Shown: positions 34,091-46,834, counted from the stretch's first letter. The stretch is DNA of 64,000 nt from Combretum micranthum (GCA_024138025.1 JAMXBD010002235.1:157753-221752); one strand, 5' to 3'. Numbers and translations are program-made. Notes: generated by a model not told the origin, from the letters alone.

Positions 34091-34479
34091 GTATATTCGT
34101 GGATTAAAATTGAGGATCATGACATTAAGGAAGTCATGGACGGACGATTAAGGATATGGAATCATACGATGAAGAAAGTTGTAAGGTTCTTTATATGTGC
34201 TAACCTTTATGATTAGTGAGGTACTTTATTTAAAGACAATAGAAGAATATGCCCTTAAGAATTGAAATGTGATATGTTTATGTTCTATATTCTCTTTGCC
34301 TTGTTACTTATTTATTTGATATAAATTGCGCTACTCCGATGCGTTCCCTTAGTTGTGATGTACGCCTTGTACATGATATGGAAGCCTTTGCGTGACTAAG
34401 GTAGTCATTCCTAGGCTTTAGTATTGTGTACGGCGGACTGCCACGTTTAGGGTACCCCTCGGGGCGTGACAGTTTAAGT

Positions 34480-34491
34480 TGGTATCAGAGC
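34480..34491 (+). other. Primer-binding site, tRNA-iMet type
   Basis: TGGTATCAGAGC, 8 nt downstream of the 5' LTR end. Confidence 0.9.
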
Positions 34492-35040
34492 AACAAGGTT
34501 TTGGGAATTAAGAGATAGGATATGAGAAGTATAGAATGGTAGGACTTGATCTTATGTCTAAGAATCCTATGTCTAAAATAGAACTTTATCATGGAGAATA
34601 TTAGGGGAAGGCAGGAAGGTACTTACACAAGAATCGGAGGATATTTAGTAAGATATGAAATGGAGAATTACATGAAGAGGATTTACCCTAGGATGTTGAC
34701 CCAAGATTGAGAAAGGTGGAAATGACTTGGAGATAGAACATAGCAGAATAATATGAAGAAAAGATGAAGGAGACTTAGAATTTAGATATAGATAAACATA
34801 GTAAGCCTACCTTAGCAAGATCAATAAGCCTTAATGCATAGTAACCCTATTCAAGACCAAGTAGGAACAATTTAAGTAAAATGCCTCTTTTATAGTAAGA
34901 CCCTTAGGTAGTAATATTCAGTACCTACGTTAACCTTTAATCAGACTAGCAAAAGTCTTTAACGCTTCTCTTTTCCTTAAAAACAAATAACATGAGCGTA
35001 AAACTCGAAATAAAGAAAATATCTAATACGATCGCTTCGT
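34492..35040 (+). other. Leader of the gag-only element
   Basis: Purine-rich sequence after the PBS with no ORF or motif that I recognise; presumably untranslated leader and packaging region. Confidence 0.4.
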
Positions 35041-35813
35041 TTGGTTCTAGGAAGCTACCCGAGGAAGTTATGCCACAATCAAGCACCCCTCTCGAAGAAC
35101 AACAAGAACCAGAGCACTCCCACCACAAGATCTAACTCAAGAACTCTTGACCACCATAAGACGTCTAGAAGAGACGATAAGGACTTATATACAACAAAAC
35201 CCATAACCTCTGCACCTGCTCCGGTTATAAGACCTCAACTCGGAGCAACACCAGTAGCACAAGTCCCTTCCTTCATAGCCAATCAAGAACCCCAAGCTAA
35301 GAAGCGTAAACAACCCAACCTCTTAAGGATTCCGCAACCCCTAAGGTCAGATGTTGGAAGTGTGAAGGAAGACATTTCCCCAAAAGTTGCCCACAACTGC
35401 AGAACAAGTGTTACTTCTGTGGAAACAAGACCACAAAATCCTAATTGTCCTAAGAAGAACGGCACTATCTATTCTGGTCATGCAAAGAGAAACACAGTGC
35501 CAACAATTACCCAACAACAATAAGGAAATGCTACGTATGCAGTCGTCTCATCTGTAGGACCAAGAATTACCCAAATGCCAAGGAAACATGCTACATGTGC
35601 AAGGTGTGGTACCTCTATGTACGTGAAGATCTAAAGACGCAAGGTTTATGGGACGACCCCATCTCAGTCCCCGAAAGAGATGACCCATCAAGAAAGAATG
35701 TGGGACTTCGTCTAGAGATCCTACCACCAGAATCTCACCACAAAGGAAAAGAAAAAGTTACTGATAATGAAGACGAGGGATCAAGTGATCAAGGAAATAT
35801 TCCTACCCTGTGA
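35041..35813 (+). pseudogene. Second, decayed gag-like relic upstream of gag
   Basis: Across three frames it preserves gag-end features without the capsid core: an N-terminal helix TQELLTTIRRLEETIRTYIQ (about 35135-35195), a Pro-rich linker (APAPVIRPQLGATPVAQVP), basic AKKRKQP, then knuckle CWKCEGRHFPKSC (35352) and CYFC (35409), and further knuckle-like remnants SCKEKH (35478), CYVC (35529) and CYMC (35589). It ends in an acidic tail (KVTDNEDEGSSDQGN, stop 35813). CWKC...CPQL..KCYFC matches the nucleocapsid of the Tekay gag at about 16035. Either a partial gag duplication or a distinct ORF1. Confidence 0.55.
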
Positions 35814-36266
35814 AGAGCAATCCGAAGCAGGAATGGACGCTAAACCTTCCGTAAAAGCTTTAATACCGATAGGAGAAATGCTTTTGAATTAATCAAAGAT
35901 GTATATGTTGTTTATGTAATGATTTGAAATTTTAATTATGTTTTGCATCCTTTCTTTGAACTTTTGTAAAGGAAGTATTTAAGTCTTCCTTCTGTTTCCA
36001 TGATATGAATTTCCTTTTTACTATGATTTCAGTCAATTTTCAAATATTTCTTCTATATAATTGTATTCATTTCCGTCTCGATTTCTATTGCATATTTCTT
36101 GATCGTTTTTCCGAAAAACGTCTAAGACTTAATAAAGTTCAAGAATCTCACGCTAGCTTAATAAAACCTGTAGAACAAATAGGAGACGTACTCGTGCACA
36201 ACGCAACCAAGAAATACCCCCTGTAGAACCTGAGAACCCGGAGAACCTCAACAACCGAACCCCGAA

Positions 36267-37404
36267 ATGGATCAAGCTAACATCGAACAACTTGCCAACC
36301 TCATAAGGAATTTCGCACAACAGGCTCAGGCTATGCCTACACCAGCACCTGCACAAGAAGCAGCACCAGAAGTTCCAACGCCAATTGAAACAGCACTAGC
36401 TGAGCCATCATTACCAAAACCTTATCAAAGTATGTTGCCGGAGTTCATTAAGTGCAATCGATATTTTGATGGAGCTTTTGGAAAACCGGATGAAGCTGAT
36501 GATTGGTTAGCACAAATAGAACGATTTTCAATGCTTTTGAAGTACCACAACATCTTCAGCTTACATATGGACTTTTATGCTGAGGTTCAATGCAAGAATA
36601 TGGTGGGAATCCAAAAGTAGAGAGCTACTACCACCAATCACATGGGAGACATTTAGGCATGAATTCTTGGAGAACTTTTTCCCTGGAAGCTTGAGAATCC
36701 AATTTAGTGCAGATTTCCTAAGTATTTCTCAAGGAGGCCGTAGTCTTGAACAATATGAAACAGAGTTCAGTAAGCTGTTACAATATGCCCCCGAATCATA
36801 TAAGGATAGTGAGGAACTAAAAAGGCAAGTCTTCTTAGGAGGATTGGATGAAGACCTTCGTATCAAGTTGATAGAATTTGACATAAAGATTTTCGAGAAC
36901 TAGTAAAGAGCACGAATTGTGGATGGTGCTAAGAAAAGGAGAAGGACGAAGGAAATGTCATGATGATTGAGGAAGAATCTATAAGTGAACCTAGCCTAAG
37001 CTCAAAGTCAATGAGCTCGAAACATCGGTCAGCCCGAGTAGAAAGAAGGATAAAAAGAAATTGGATACCCAATGTTGGAAATGCAAAAAGGGACATCAAC
37101 CAAGACAGTGTCCTAAGTTGCAACACAAGTGTTACTACTGCGGGAGTCCAAATCACAAAGTCATGAGATGCCCAAAGAAAACCTCTGCCACTTGTCTGAT
37201 CTGCAAGGAGTCGGGACATATTGCCAAGAAGTGTCCTAAGAAGGAAAGTATGGAAGGGAGATACTCAACAATACCCCCACAAGAATTACGTGTCTATAAC
37301 CTACAAGGACAATGGGTTTGCGAGGAAGCCAACCAAGAGATAGAATTCGTTGTTTTAGAAGAAAACGATAGTCACGAATACGAGTTGATATCAGGCTACC
37401 CTTA
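36267..37404 (+). pseudogene. Gag of the gag-only element (frameshifted)
   Basis: N-terminus MDQANIEQLANLIRNFAQQA, Pro/Ala linker, capsid with FDGAFGKPDEADDWLAQIER (36461-36520), RIWWES, WETFRHEFLENFFPGSLRIQ, LEQYETEFSKLLQYAPES and VFLGGLDEDLRIKL (36600-36880). The nucleocapsid (37073-37240) has CWKCKKGHQPRQC (CX2CX3HX4C), CYYCGSPNHKVMRC and CLICKESGHIAKKC, then a tail to 37404. Frame breaks at about 36525, 36575 and 36890-36960, some in T or A runs. Same domain plan as the gag at 15710-16828. Its original product would form particles and bind the element RNA. Confidence 0.88.
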
Positions 37405-38234
37405 GACGCTAAAATTCTTGTTATACCGATAGTTGCCAGTAATGACCGTAGATTTTGTAATCGTCACCTTACTCCAGATGAAATACAAATATGATTGTCG
37501 AAAATTTTGTATGTAACAAAAGAAGAAGGCAATTCAATTTTACCTTGAACACGCTAAAATACATCAAAAGCATAACTATTACCGCCTAAGAGCTAGAACC
37601 TGTAATGATAAAATCTCAAAAGCAAATCCAAATTTTTCATCTTGACCTCAAACATTGTCAAGATGACCACGTAAAGAATAAAACAACTCTATGGAATAAG
37701 TATAAACATTGTGTACGTGCATGTCATATATATACTCACATAAGAATGGAAAAGCGAATTCACAACCTTCCTTCGTCAAGTGAATGTACCAGTGTCGTAT
37801 CGAGTCGTCATCAGTTTAAGATCGAGTCAAGTCAAGTGTCAAGTCGTCAGTCGTCTGCTGTATTGGTTAAGTCTGAAACTCTTCAGAAAGAGTCAAAGTG
37901 AAGGTTGAAAATCGCTAAAACCAAATCTTATTGATTCTATATATGCTATATTGCATAAAATATTAAACGCACAAGATTAACAACATTCCAATATTACCGT
38001 CTAAAAATATATGCAAACAGAAAGATATGAAAGAAGAAATTCAAAAACAACGATAGACTTCCCAACCCTTTTGTGGAAGTCAAACTAAGAAAAAGACATA
38101 ATGAAATCATAATACCCTTTCAACAAATAGACGTAAGACAAAATTCCAAATATCACGAATGTTGATGAATGACGATATACAATTTCTCATCAACCTACGT
38201 ACGTATGACAAGTTTTGAGGACAAAACTTTCTTT
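37405..38234 (+). other. Interior 3' region without pol
   Basis: About 830 bp between gag and PPT. No protease DTGA, RT or integrase motif on either strand. A short GTCAAGTC/GTCGTC-rich patch lies at 37795-37865. The last 40 bp (TTTTGAGGACAAAACTTTCT) match the 3' end of pol-bearing relatives, so pol was lost by internal deletion. Confidence 0.7.
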
Positions 38235-38247
38235 AAGGTGGGTAGGT
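38235..38247 (+). other. Polypurine tract
   Basis: AAGGTGGGTAGGT directly before the 3' LTR. Confidence 0.85.
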
Positions 38248-41200
38248 TGTAAACCCCCAAAAATTTTCATAATCCTTAAAAATAATTTTAGAAGTATAAA
38301 TATCAAAGACCCGAAAAATCAACTTGAGATTAAAACTCAATTCTAGACCGAGTCAAATACCGGAAACGAAACCCTAAAAGTTGAACCAGTTAAAAATTTA
38401 ATAAGAACAAAAACGAGTTCTCTCAATCTTGAGAAAACGAGAACCCCTGAAATAAAATATAAAGTCCAATTACCGATATAATCAACGTCCGTACGTCGAT
38501 TAAATAATCTACCCAATTCCTAAAACGCAAATCGAAACAATAGATCCAAATACCGCTTAACAACGAGAATAAAGTCCTAATTCCTTCAGTAAAATTTTAG
38601 AATCACAAAATCCAAATTTTCCACAAAAGTCAAATCGAGTCAACTCATAAACCTAGACTCGGTTAAATGATTCCGAGAACTAAAAACTATTAAATAATCA
38701 CAAATGAAATAAAATAAAATAAAACATAAATTTCGAGCTAAAATTCTAAAACGCTCAAGACTCGAAAATTATACGATCTTACGAATATCTCGATGAAAAC
38801 GGAATTCAAAACGGAACCCTAAAAGTCAACAAGCCTATAACGAACCCTAGTAGTTAAGATCCGGCAATCCCGCGTTTTCAAACCCTAGAAAACGAAATTA
38901 AGTAAATAGCCTAGAATAGTTCGTAATAACGTAAGGTAACATAAAAATATCAGATTCGCGAATTCGAGTGACCTTCGGACCCAAACGGGATCGGTTCTCG
39001 AAAAGCGTGTCCCGGAGCTCGGAATATTAAAAATATTCCGTTTATACCAATAGACTCGTAAAAATACAAGGATTCCAAAAATATCAGTTTTGGAATTTTT
39101 CGGTAGCTAAAAATTACAGATATCGCATTATTACGCGTATTTTTATTACTACCGGTACTTTAATTGTCTAGTCTACTATTCATAGTACTTTTTCTACTAT
39201 TCATTACTATTCACCTATCTCTTTTTCTTACACCTATTTCTTACACCTACATATCTATTTTCTTACTTTTTTCATTTCCAACACCTTTAATCACATCAAA
39301 CTTTACACATTACTTCTTTATTACACAAAATAAATCAAATACAAAATCCCCCCATGCCCAAAACCGGCGCACTCTCTCTCCTTCTCATCTATTTTATTTT
39401 ATTTTTCTTTTATTTATTACACTCTTAATTCCTCCACAAAATTCTATAAATACCACCTCTCCCTTCTCATTTCTTCACACCATTCCAAAGCAAAGAAATT
39501 ATGCCAAAATCCTCTCCAAAAACTCTTCTTTATAATCTTACAAGAACTCACTTCTTGTAAAAAGAAAACACTCCTCTTCCATTACCAAAGAAAGTTTCTT
39601 TTCAAAGCCTCACTATCTACCACATATCACTACTCACATAATACCCATTCCATCTACCATCTTCATATCTCTTACATACCTTAGGTAATATTTCTTCCAT
39701 CTATTATTCATCCATGTCATGTAACTTAACATGACTATGGTGTTGTTTTGAAACTCATATGAGTAGTAAAAGCAACAACATGTTCATGTTTTGTTCTTGT
39801 ACATAAAGCTTCCTATTTTATTATGTTGTTATTATTATTTGCTTATATATATATATTATGTATATATATTTAGAGCATATAAGCTCATTTGTTATTTATT
39901 TATTTCAAGTTATGCAATTTATTTATTTTATGTTGATATTAAGACTAGTCTTTCTAGTCTTAGACTTGTCATATCAAGTCAAAACAATTTTTATTTATTT
40001 TCTTTAATCTTTCGGGACTAGTCCATTCTTAGTCCCGGGATGCCTTGATAAAGCTAAGGCTCCAATTCTTGATCGGGATTCCTTGATGAAGCTAAGGTTC
40101 CCAATGCTTGATATTTTATTTTCTTACTCATTATTTGTTTCTAGTATTTTCTTATGTTCTTACTATTTTATATGCTCATTATACTTGCATTGCGTAATGT
40201 TAATGTCTCAACTAATCAAAAATAGAATTTTGTTTTACTAAATGAACTCAAAGCTAAGTTTTCAATCATATGATTTATCGCAAAATCATGAAGTTATTAT
40301 CAACAACATAGAAATGGAGTTTTCTCAAGTTTTCCTAAATAACAAAGATAGTTTTATCAAGAAAACGTAAGAAATAAATATTTTCTTTGTATTTTATGGT
40401 AATCTAAGTTCTTAGAAAAATAAATCGTTAATATCGAAAGTTTAAGACTTAAATTCTTTTCTAAACTAAGGAACAAACTAGTTTTCAAAGTCAAGACAAA
40501 AATCAACTCATCAAGTTATGAACCCACTTAGGAAAAATAATGATTTTCAAATTTCTAAAAGAAGGAACTAATTTTCAAGGGAATATAAATAAGGTGAGAT
40601 TTATAATGATGGGTTTTATCAATAAAAGATGATTCTTTTCAAAAGAAATGAAAGAACAAGTTTTGGAAAGTAAAAGCTTATATTTTAGAAATGAATATAA
40701 GAAAAGCAAGGCTCAATTTCTAAGACCATCTTAAATAAACAAATTATGAAAAGGATTTCGACAACTTAATGTACTTTTGATAAATTAATTTTATCAAGAA
40801 ATGAAATATATGAAAGACTAGAGTTAAAGGGAAATTTGTTGTTTTGGAAAAAGGAATGAAGGAAATAAAATAAGATATATTCATTTGTAATAAAAATGTA
40901 AGGTTTCTTTAAATACTTGAAAAGAAACTATCAAAGTTAATAGTTTTAAGATCAAATGAATTGTTTTATGAAATAAATTGTTGAGACACTACCATTAGGA
41001 TTTTTGCATATAAAGTGAGCATGCCTATATATTCAAAAGTGTTTATCAATATATATATTTATATATTACAAAAGGATTTTCTTTAAATGAAGTTGAGTTA
41101 GAAAATGGATTTTTGCGAAAAGTTTAGAAAATTCGTTTTAAATCTGTACCTGGCGTTTTTCGGAACCCAAATGACCTTTATGACCAAGATAAGTTTAGAA

Positions 41201-41392
41201 ATGGATAGAACTTTTCGAATAGATAGAAAACGGTATATCATATGCGAAATTCCGAGTTAAAATGAGCAAGTTATGGCCATTTTAAGTTGGAATTTCTTCT
41301 TATACGATTTTACCACGAATTTTAAGTAAAGTTTAGAATCTCCAAAAATAGAAATTCATGGAAGACTTATCCCGGGTATTTCTTTTGTCTAG

Positions 41393-41439
41393 GAGACAAA
41401 GGACACGAGGATACCCTACCCGAGGATTTCTACGACTAA
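41393..41439 (+). other. LTR micro-exon, intact frame (3' LTR)
   Basis: After TTTTGTCTAG the frame reads DKGHEDTLPEDFYD and stops at TAA (41437-41439). Same 14-residue length as DPEQDDTLPPDYYY, with the DTLP and D-aromatic-Y pattern kept. Confidence 0.5.
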
Positions 41440-41459
41440 GAAGATAGCGAAATGGACGA

Positions 41460-42165
41460 GTGAGTTATTCCTTCTAAGTTCGTTACTTTGCTTGTGCTTG
41501 TAAAGTAGTAGCATTAGTATATTAGGGAAAGATAAAAATGGATATATATTTGGGGAATTGGGGATTATATATATGATTCTATGTTGTGCGTGAATTGAGA
41601 AGTAAGAATATCGCAACTTCGATCTGCTTGTTTAAATAATTTGTTTACTTACTTGTATGATTGTTTATTGTTGCTAAATTGATTGATCGCCCCAATAAAC
41701 CTTAATAAGGTTTGACCTAAGAACAATAAAACGTTCACGCATAGCATCCATCGAGTCACATCTATTTCAGAAGGCTGCTACTCCTACGCGTAGAGTTGGA
41801 TTGGCTGTGATCGTGCGATGCCACGGGCCATGCTCCTTCCTGGAGAATCCAAATCGCTCGGGGAAAGCGACTCTAGGTTCGGAGCCGAGCCAACCGAACG
41901 CTGTGGGTGAGGACCTGGAGACTAGCAGTAGAAGGTCGAGGACCTTCAACCCGATTCCCTAATTTGATACGGAGGGGTAAATCCGTTCTATATATGGTTT
42001 CCGGATGACTATATATATTCGCGTAATCATGTGATTGTTGCATTGTATGCATAGCATATGTGTGATTAAATAATAAACTTGTTTGAAAATGTGGTGCGAA
42101 TATGAAAAGGAATATCTCACTAAGCTAAGTTGTAGCTTATACCCCAATAGATTTGATTGAAACAG
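41460..42165 (+). other. Predicted structured LTR intron (3' LTR)
   Basis: Donor GTGAGT at 41460, acceptor GAAACAG ending 42165, 706 nt. It contains GAAGGTC/GACCTTC (41931-41947) and hairpin 1 (41969-41986). Confidence 0.45.
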
Positions 42166-42553
42166 GTATATTCGTGGGTTAAAATTGAGGATCATGACAT
42201 TAAGGAAGTCATGGACGGACGATTAAGGATGTGGAATCATACGATGAAGAAAGTTGCAAGGTTCTTTATATGTGCAAACCTTTATGATTAGTGAGGTACT
42301 TTTATTTAAAGACAATAGAAGAATATGCCCTAAGAATTGAAATATGATATGTTTATGTTCTATATTCTCTTTGCCTTGTTACTTATTTATCATTGATATA
42401 AATTGCGCTACTCCGATGCGTTCCCTTAGTTGTGATGTACGCCTTGTGCATGATATGAAAGCCTTTGCGTGACTAAGGTAGTCATTCCTAGGCTTTAGTA
42501 TTGTGTACGGCGGACTGCCACGTCTAGGGTATCCCTCGGGGCGTGACAATTAT

Positions 42554-42849
42554 CCTTGATGGTAATCCACACATTAAAAGTGCAAATTTATGACAATCTA
42601 AAAAGCTTTTATATTTAGATAAAAGTAGAGGTATTTACGTTTCCAATTGATATGTGGTCATATGAAACCAAATCATATTTGAAACAATTTAATTTAAATG
42701 TCTAGAAAATTAAACCACTTTATATATCAGTTGACCTTTTTCATGTCAGATCACATTGGTTCAATTCACTCTTAGAACACGACTAAGTTATTGTGATCAC
42801 ATTTTATTATTTACAATACACATTATCATTGTAATGTTCAAGATAGATG
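42554..42849. other. Non-LTR spacer
   Basis: AT-rich, no gene or repeat that I can identify. Confidence 0.4.
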
Positions 42850-42856
42850 AGTGCAA

Positions 42857-45745
42857 TAGGGGTGAGCACAAATTGGTTTGGTTTGGTTTTTCCTAAAATC
42901 AAACCAGACCATAATTTATAGTATTTTCTTTTGTTTCATCCCAAACCAAACTATTAAGTAATGGTTTGGTTTGGATTGAAAACTTTCTAAATCATTAAAT
43001 AACTGTTTGGTTTGATTTGGATTATGGATTAAACAAAAATTCTAACTAAAAATTTTCATTGTTCTATTTTTTTTATTTTTATACTTAAATCTTTATATCA
43101 CTTTACAAAGTTTATATTGTAAACCACAATAAAATACTTTATGAATTCACCATACTTTTAACATATAATTCTTTATAAAATCAGTTATTTATCAATAAAA
43201 TACATTCACTAACCAATATACAATAAGTTACAATTTTTAATTTTTAATAGAATCATAAAGTCAATCATCTAATAATAAATTTAGCCAAAATAACACTACT
43301 AGAAAACTAGCATTTAGAGTCAGAAAATTTACGACGGAAAATTTCTATATCTAATAAAATCAATTAGAGATAGATTTGCGATGAATTTGTAATTACATAA
43401 ATCATTTTTTATGACGGATTACACATTGATTTGCGATGGAAATTTTTTTGTTGCAAATTTGTCTCTAATTTTGGAGGGAAATAAATTATTTTAGCGCCAA
43501 TTTCTATTTGTTAAATTATGTTGCAAATCTGTCTCTAAACTAAATTATTGCATATATGTATATATAAATAATTATGTTTGATGTTTAGTTTTAATTATAC
43601 ATATCTCATATAATATATATAAATGTGCATTATATAAAAAGGATAAATATTATATTTGTAAAATAATTTTATTACAAAATAACTATATAATGTATAATCA
43701 TATGTTACTTACAACTAATTATATATTTTTATTTTATAATATATTTATTATTATATTACATATTTATATATTATAAAGTATAAATAAAAATAGTACTTAA
43801 AATATAAATATTATATTTATGTCTTATTAATATTCTTTTACATTATAACTTATATAAAAAAATTGAATTATACAACTTGATAAAATAGTGTATAACAATA
43901 ATATAATATGTTATATTTAAGTAATATCAACAAAAACAGCTTAAAAATAAGTATATTTCAATAACAAAATATGTAAAATAAAATAATTACTATAAAATAT
44001 AAACATAATATATTTAAACATATATAAATATATAAATGATATAATATATTTTAATAATATATTAACAAAAAATATATATTCATATTATTTATTATTTTTA
44101 TTATATATTTATTATAATAATTCATATGTTATTGAATATAAAAAATTTATTATATATATCTTACAAAATTTATATTTACATATTATATTTTATTTAAAAT
44201 ATAATAACATATTAGGGGAAAAATAATATACTATGTAAAAATATAGTATATTTATGTAATAAAATATATAATATAGAATAATTACTTAAATATATTTAAA
44301 TTGATATTATATATTATTTTATTAATATATTAATGAAAAATATATTTTTATATTGTATATACTATAATATAATTTATTAAGTGTAATAAAATGATAAAAA
44401 AATAAACATATTACTTAAAAATATATAATTTATTAATTTGATATAAAATATTAAATAAGTAATGTAAAAAGTATAATTATAATATATATCATTAAAAATA
44501 TATAAAAGTTTATGTGTATGACATTATTTATATTTACATAATATATAATTTTTTAATAATAATATCATATTGGCAAAAAAAATTATAATATACTACAAAT
44601 ATATTATATATTTTTAATAATTTTATAATTTAAAATAATTATTATAAAACGTAAACATAGTATATATTAATATTATATATTATTAATAAATATTAATGAA
44701 AAATCCTTAATAAATAGGCAAAGTGAAATTATAAATAAAAATAAATTATAAAAGATATGTAAAATGTTTTATCGTTATAATATTATAAATTACAAATCTC
44801 TTAAATAAATAGTAGTGGAACTTTACTCATGAAGATATGAATTTGTTAATTGGTTTAGTGCTTGTGAAAACTTCAATGTTAAGTGTGCTTAGTATGTAGC
44901 ATTTTAAGATGAGTGGCCTCTTAAGAAGGATAAATAGGAGGTAAATCTGTATTTTTTTAATAATTTATCTTAGAATCAAAGACAGATTTGCAATAGAATA
45001 ATTTTATTTAATATTTACTAATAGGATATTTAAAAATAACTAATTATAAAACAGTGATAGATTTGCGATAGAAATTCCATAGCAAATTTGCGACGAAAAA
45101 TAAATCTATATCTAAAAGAATTATCGACGATGATTTTGAGACAGAAATATGTGACAGAAATCTATCTCTAAAAGTCTTCAGAAACACATTTTTCATTTTT
45201 AGAGATGGAATTTTTTATCTCTAAAGCCAAAATTTCTTGTAGTGTAAAAAATCATCTATCAACAAAATTCATCAACGAATAAAATGATCCATTGATAAAA
45301 TACGTCAAAAAATTAATACATAATAAGAGTTTATACCTAAATAAATAAATTTCATACTTTTTAAAGTTAAAAGCTATTAAAAAACAATAGTTTATCATCA
45401 ATCAAAAAATATATATCATGATCCTAAATAATAAACATAAAATTTAAGAAGTTAATTTTAATTAATATTCATCAAATTACAAATATAAAATGAAATCATA
45501 AGTATATATATGACATTTAATCAATCATCAAAAAAAAAGCTATAATTATAACTTACAAGTAAAATATTATGGTTTGGTTTTGTTTTGTTTTACGGATTGG
45601 TTTGGTTTACCTTTTAATCAAAACCATAAATTTATAGATTGGTTCAAATTGGAACATTTTTAAAATAAATTGTTACAAAAAAATCGGTTTAGTTTGGTTT
45701 GGTTACTAATTGATTCGATTCGGTTGGTTTTTTTACCTACCCTTA
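42857..45745. mobile_element. Non-autonomous hAT-like element
   Basis: Termini TAGGGGTGAGCA (left) and inverted TAAGGGTAGGTA (right). Subterminal GGTTTGGTTTGG repeats lie in opposite orientation at both ends (42872-43015, 45575-45735). AGTGCAA flanks it at 42850-42856 and 45746-45752. The GGGTGAGC terminus with GGTTTGG repeats is common in plant hAT MITEs; 7-8 bp TSD fits. No transposase. It contains the CACTA element listed at 43294. Confidence 0.7.
43294..45244. mobile_element. Non-autonomous CACTA element, TSD TAA
   Basis: Left end CACTACTAGAAAA and right end TTTCTTGTAGTG are inverted, with TAA at 43291-43293 and 45245-45247. Subterminal repeats of the ATTTGCGATGGAAATT / CTGTCTCTAAA type occur at both ends. 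The interior (about 43550-44800) is almost pure A/T with no ORF. 1951 bp, so non-autonomous. Confidence 0.9.
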
Positions 45746-45752
45746 AGTGCAA

Positions 45753-46834
45753 GTGCCTATACTTTGAAAATTTGACAATTTAGTCTATTTTGAAATGAAA
45801 ATTAGTTTACATTTAATAAAAACACATTTCAAAGTAGAAATAATGAAATTATAAAGGTTAAGACACTTATTTGAACATTGTTTCAAAAAAAAAAAAAAAA
45901 AAAGCACTAAGTTATAAAAGCTAGAACTTTATCCATTAGATTGCCAAAATTTAAAAGTAGAATCACTTATATTCCATTTTCTCATAATTTTCACTTTACA
46001 ATTTTATACAAGAGGCTAAGTAAATAAAACAATAAGTAGACTATAATTGCATATATGCATATAAAACACAAACGAATTAAGATAATAATTCTTATTAAAC
46101 AAAATTTAACTTCCATTCAAACATATCTCTCAAAATTTTCATTACTTGATCCATATTACGTGATAAATAAGTTGATTAAAAAAAAAACTATATATACATA
46201 GAAAATCAAGGTTTACTAATCTAATGATTAGGATGAGAGATGAAAATGAGATTATGGGAGTGTGAGAAGTTCAAATAGACAAAAGATAAAAAGAGTGAAC
46301 TCCATGAAGGTATGGAATGAGAGAGTAAGGATTTAATATGAGTTGAAGGCTAGTTTATGAGAGAGTTAACTGAAGGCGTTAACGACTAAGAGACTATGAG
46401 TCAATGTAATGGGTTAAGTTATTGTTACCTTGAATAGGGTCAAGGCATATTCAATTTTATCACATATGATACTTAGGTGTTATATGCTAAGATTACTCTA
46501 AATTATTTGTTATCATGATCATTTGCTAACCAATTTAGATTATGAAATCATTTAAATACATTTTAAAAACATTTGTTATACCAATGGGAAAGTAAACTGT
46601 ACAAAATATCGATAAAAGGTTACTCTCATGTATAAGCCAAAATACATATATAAGTATAAAAAATAATGAATATCAAGTATCTCAAAAACCGTATCCCAAA
46701 TGTACCAAGCATCAGAAAAGTATCAAAAAGGTATACTAAAAACCAATATAGCCTAGGGCTTAAGGAAGGGCTAATAAAACCAAAGCAAGTTTAAGCATAC
46801 ATCGTAAATCTTATAAGTAAACATCAAAGAGTCT
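45753..46834. other. Non-LTR spacer
   Basis: AT-rich with an A19 run at 45885-45903. No ORF, RNA gene or repeat that I recognise. Confidence 0.4.

Larger units (their letters stand above)
30156..34471 (+). repeat. 5' LTR of the gag-only element
   Basis: 4316 bp, TGTAAACCCCCAAAAA to GGGGCGTGACA. U3 30156 to about 31400 with TATA; then leader, the near-invariant block at 33160-33230, micro-exon, structured intron and U5. Flanking AT-rich 31700-33050 has no gene. Confidence 0.95.
30156..42548 (+). mobile_element. Gag-only LTR retrotransposon (TR-GAG-like), TSD ATTAT
   Basis: Two 4.3-kb LTRs in the same orientation, exact ATTAT at 30151-30155 and 42549-42553, PBS (34480-34491), PPT (38235-38247) and a 3.8-kb interior. 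The interior has gag but no trace of protease, RT, RNase H or integrase. Gag-only elements with intact cis signals are known as TR-GAG and must use pol proteins from a relative in trans (family knowledge). A relative with chromodomain pol and the same type of gag and PPT lies at 46840-57061. The LTRs are alignable end to end by eye, so insertion is recent compared with the neighbours. Confidence 0.93.
38248..42548 (+). repeat. 3' LTR of the gag-only element
   Basis: 4301 bp, near-identical to 30156-34471 apart from scattered substitutions and many small indels. The TATA box is at 39443-39453. Confidence 0.95.

Noticed and set aside
39164..39535. 123-codon Ser/Leu/Phe-rich ORF
   Set aside because: Lies over the TATA box and pyrimidine-rich leader of the LTR and is not open in the 5' LTR; low-complexity chance ORF.
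45885..45903. A19 run as possible tail of a SINE, LINE or processed copy
   Set aside because: No promoter boxes, no recognisable upstream body and no flanking direct repeat.
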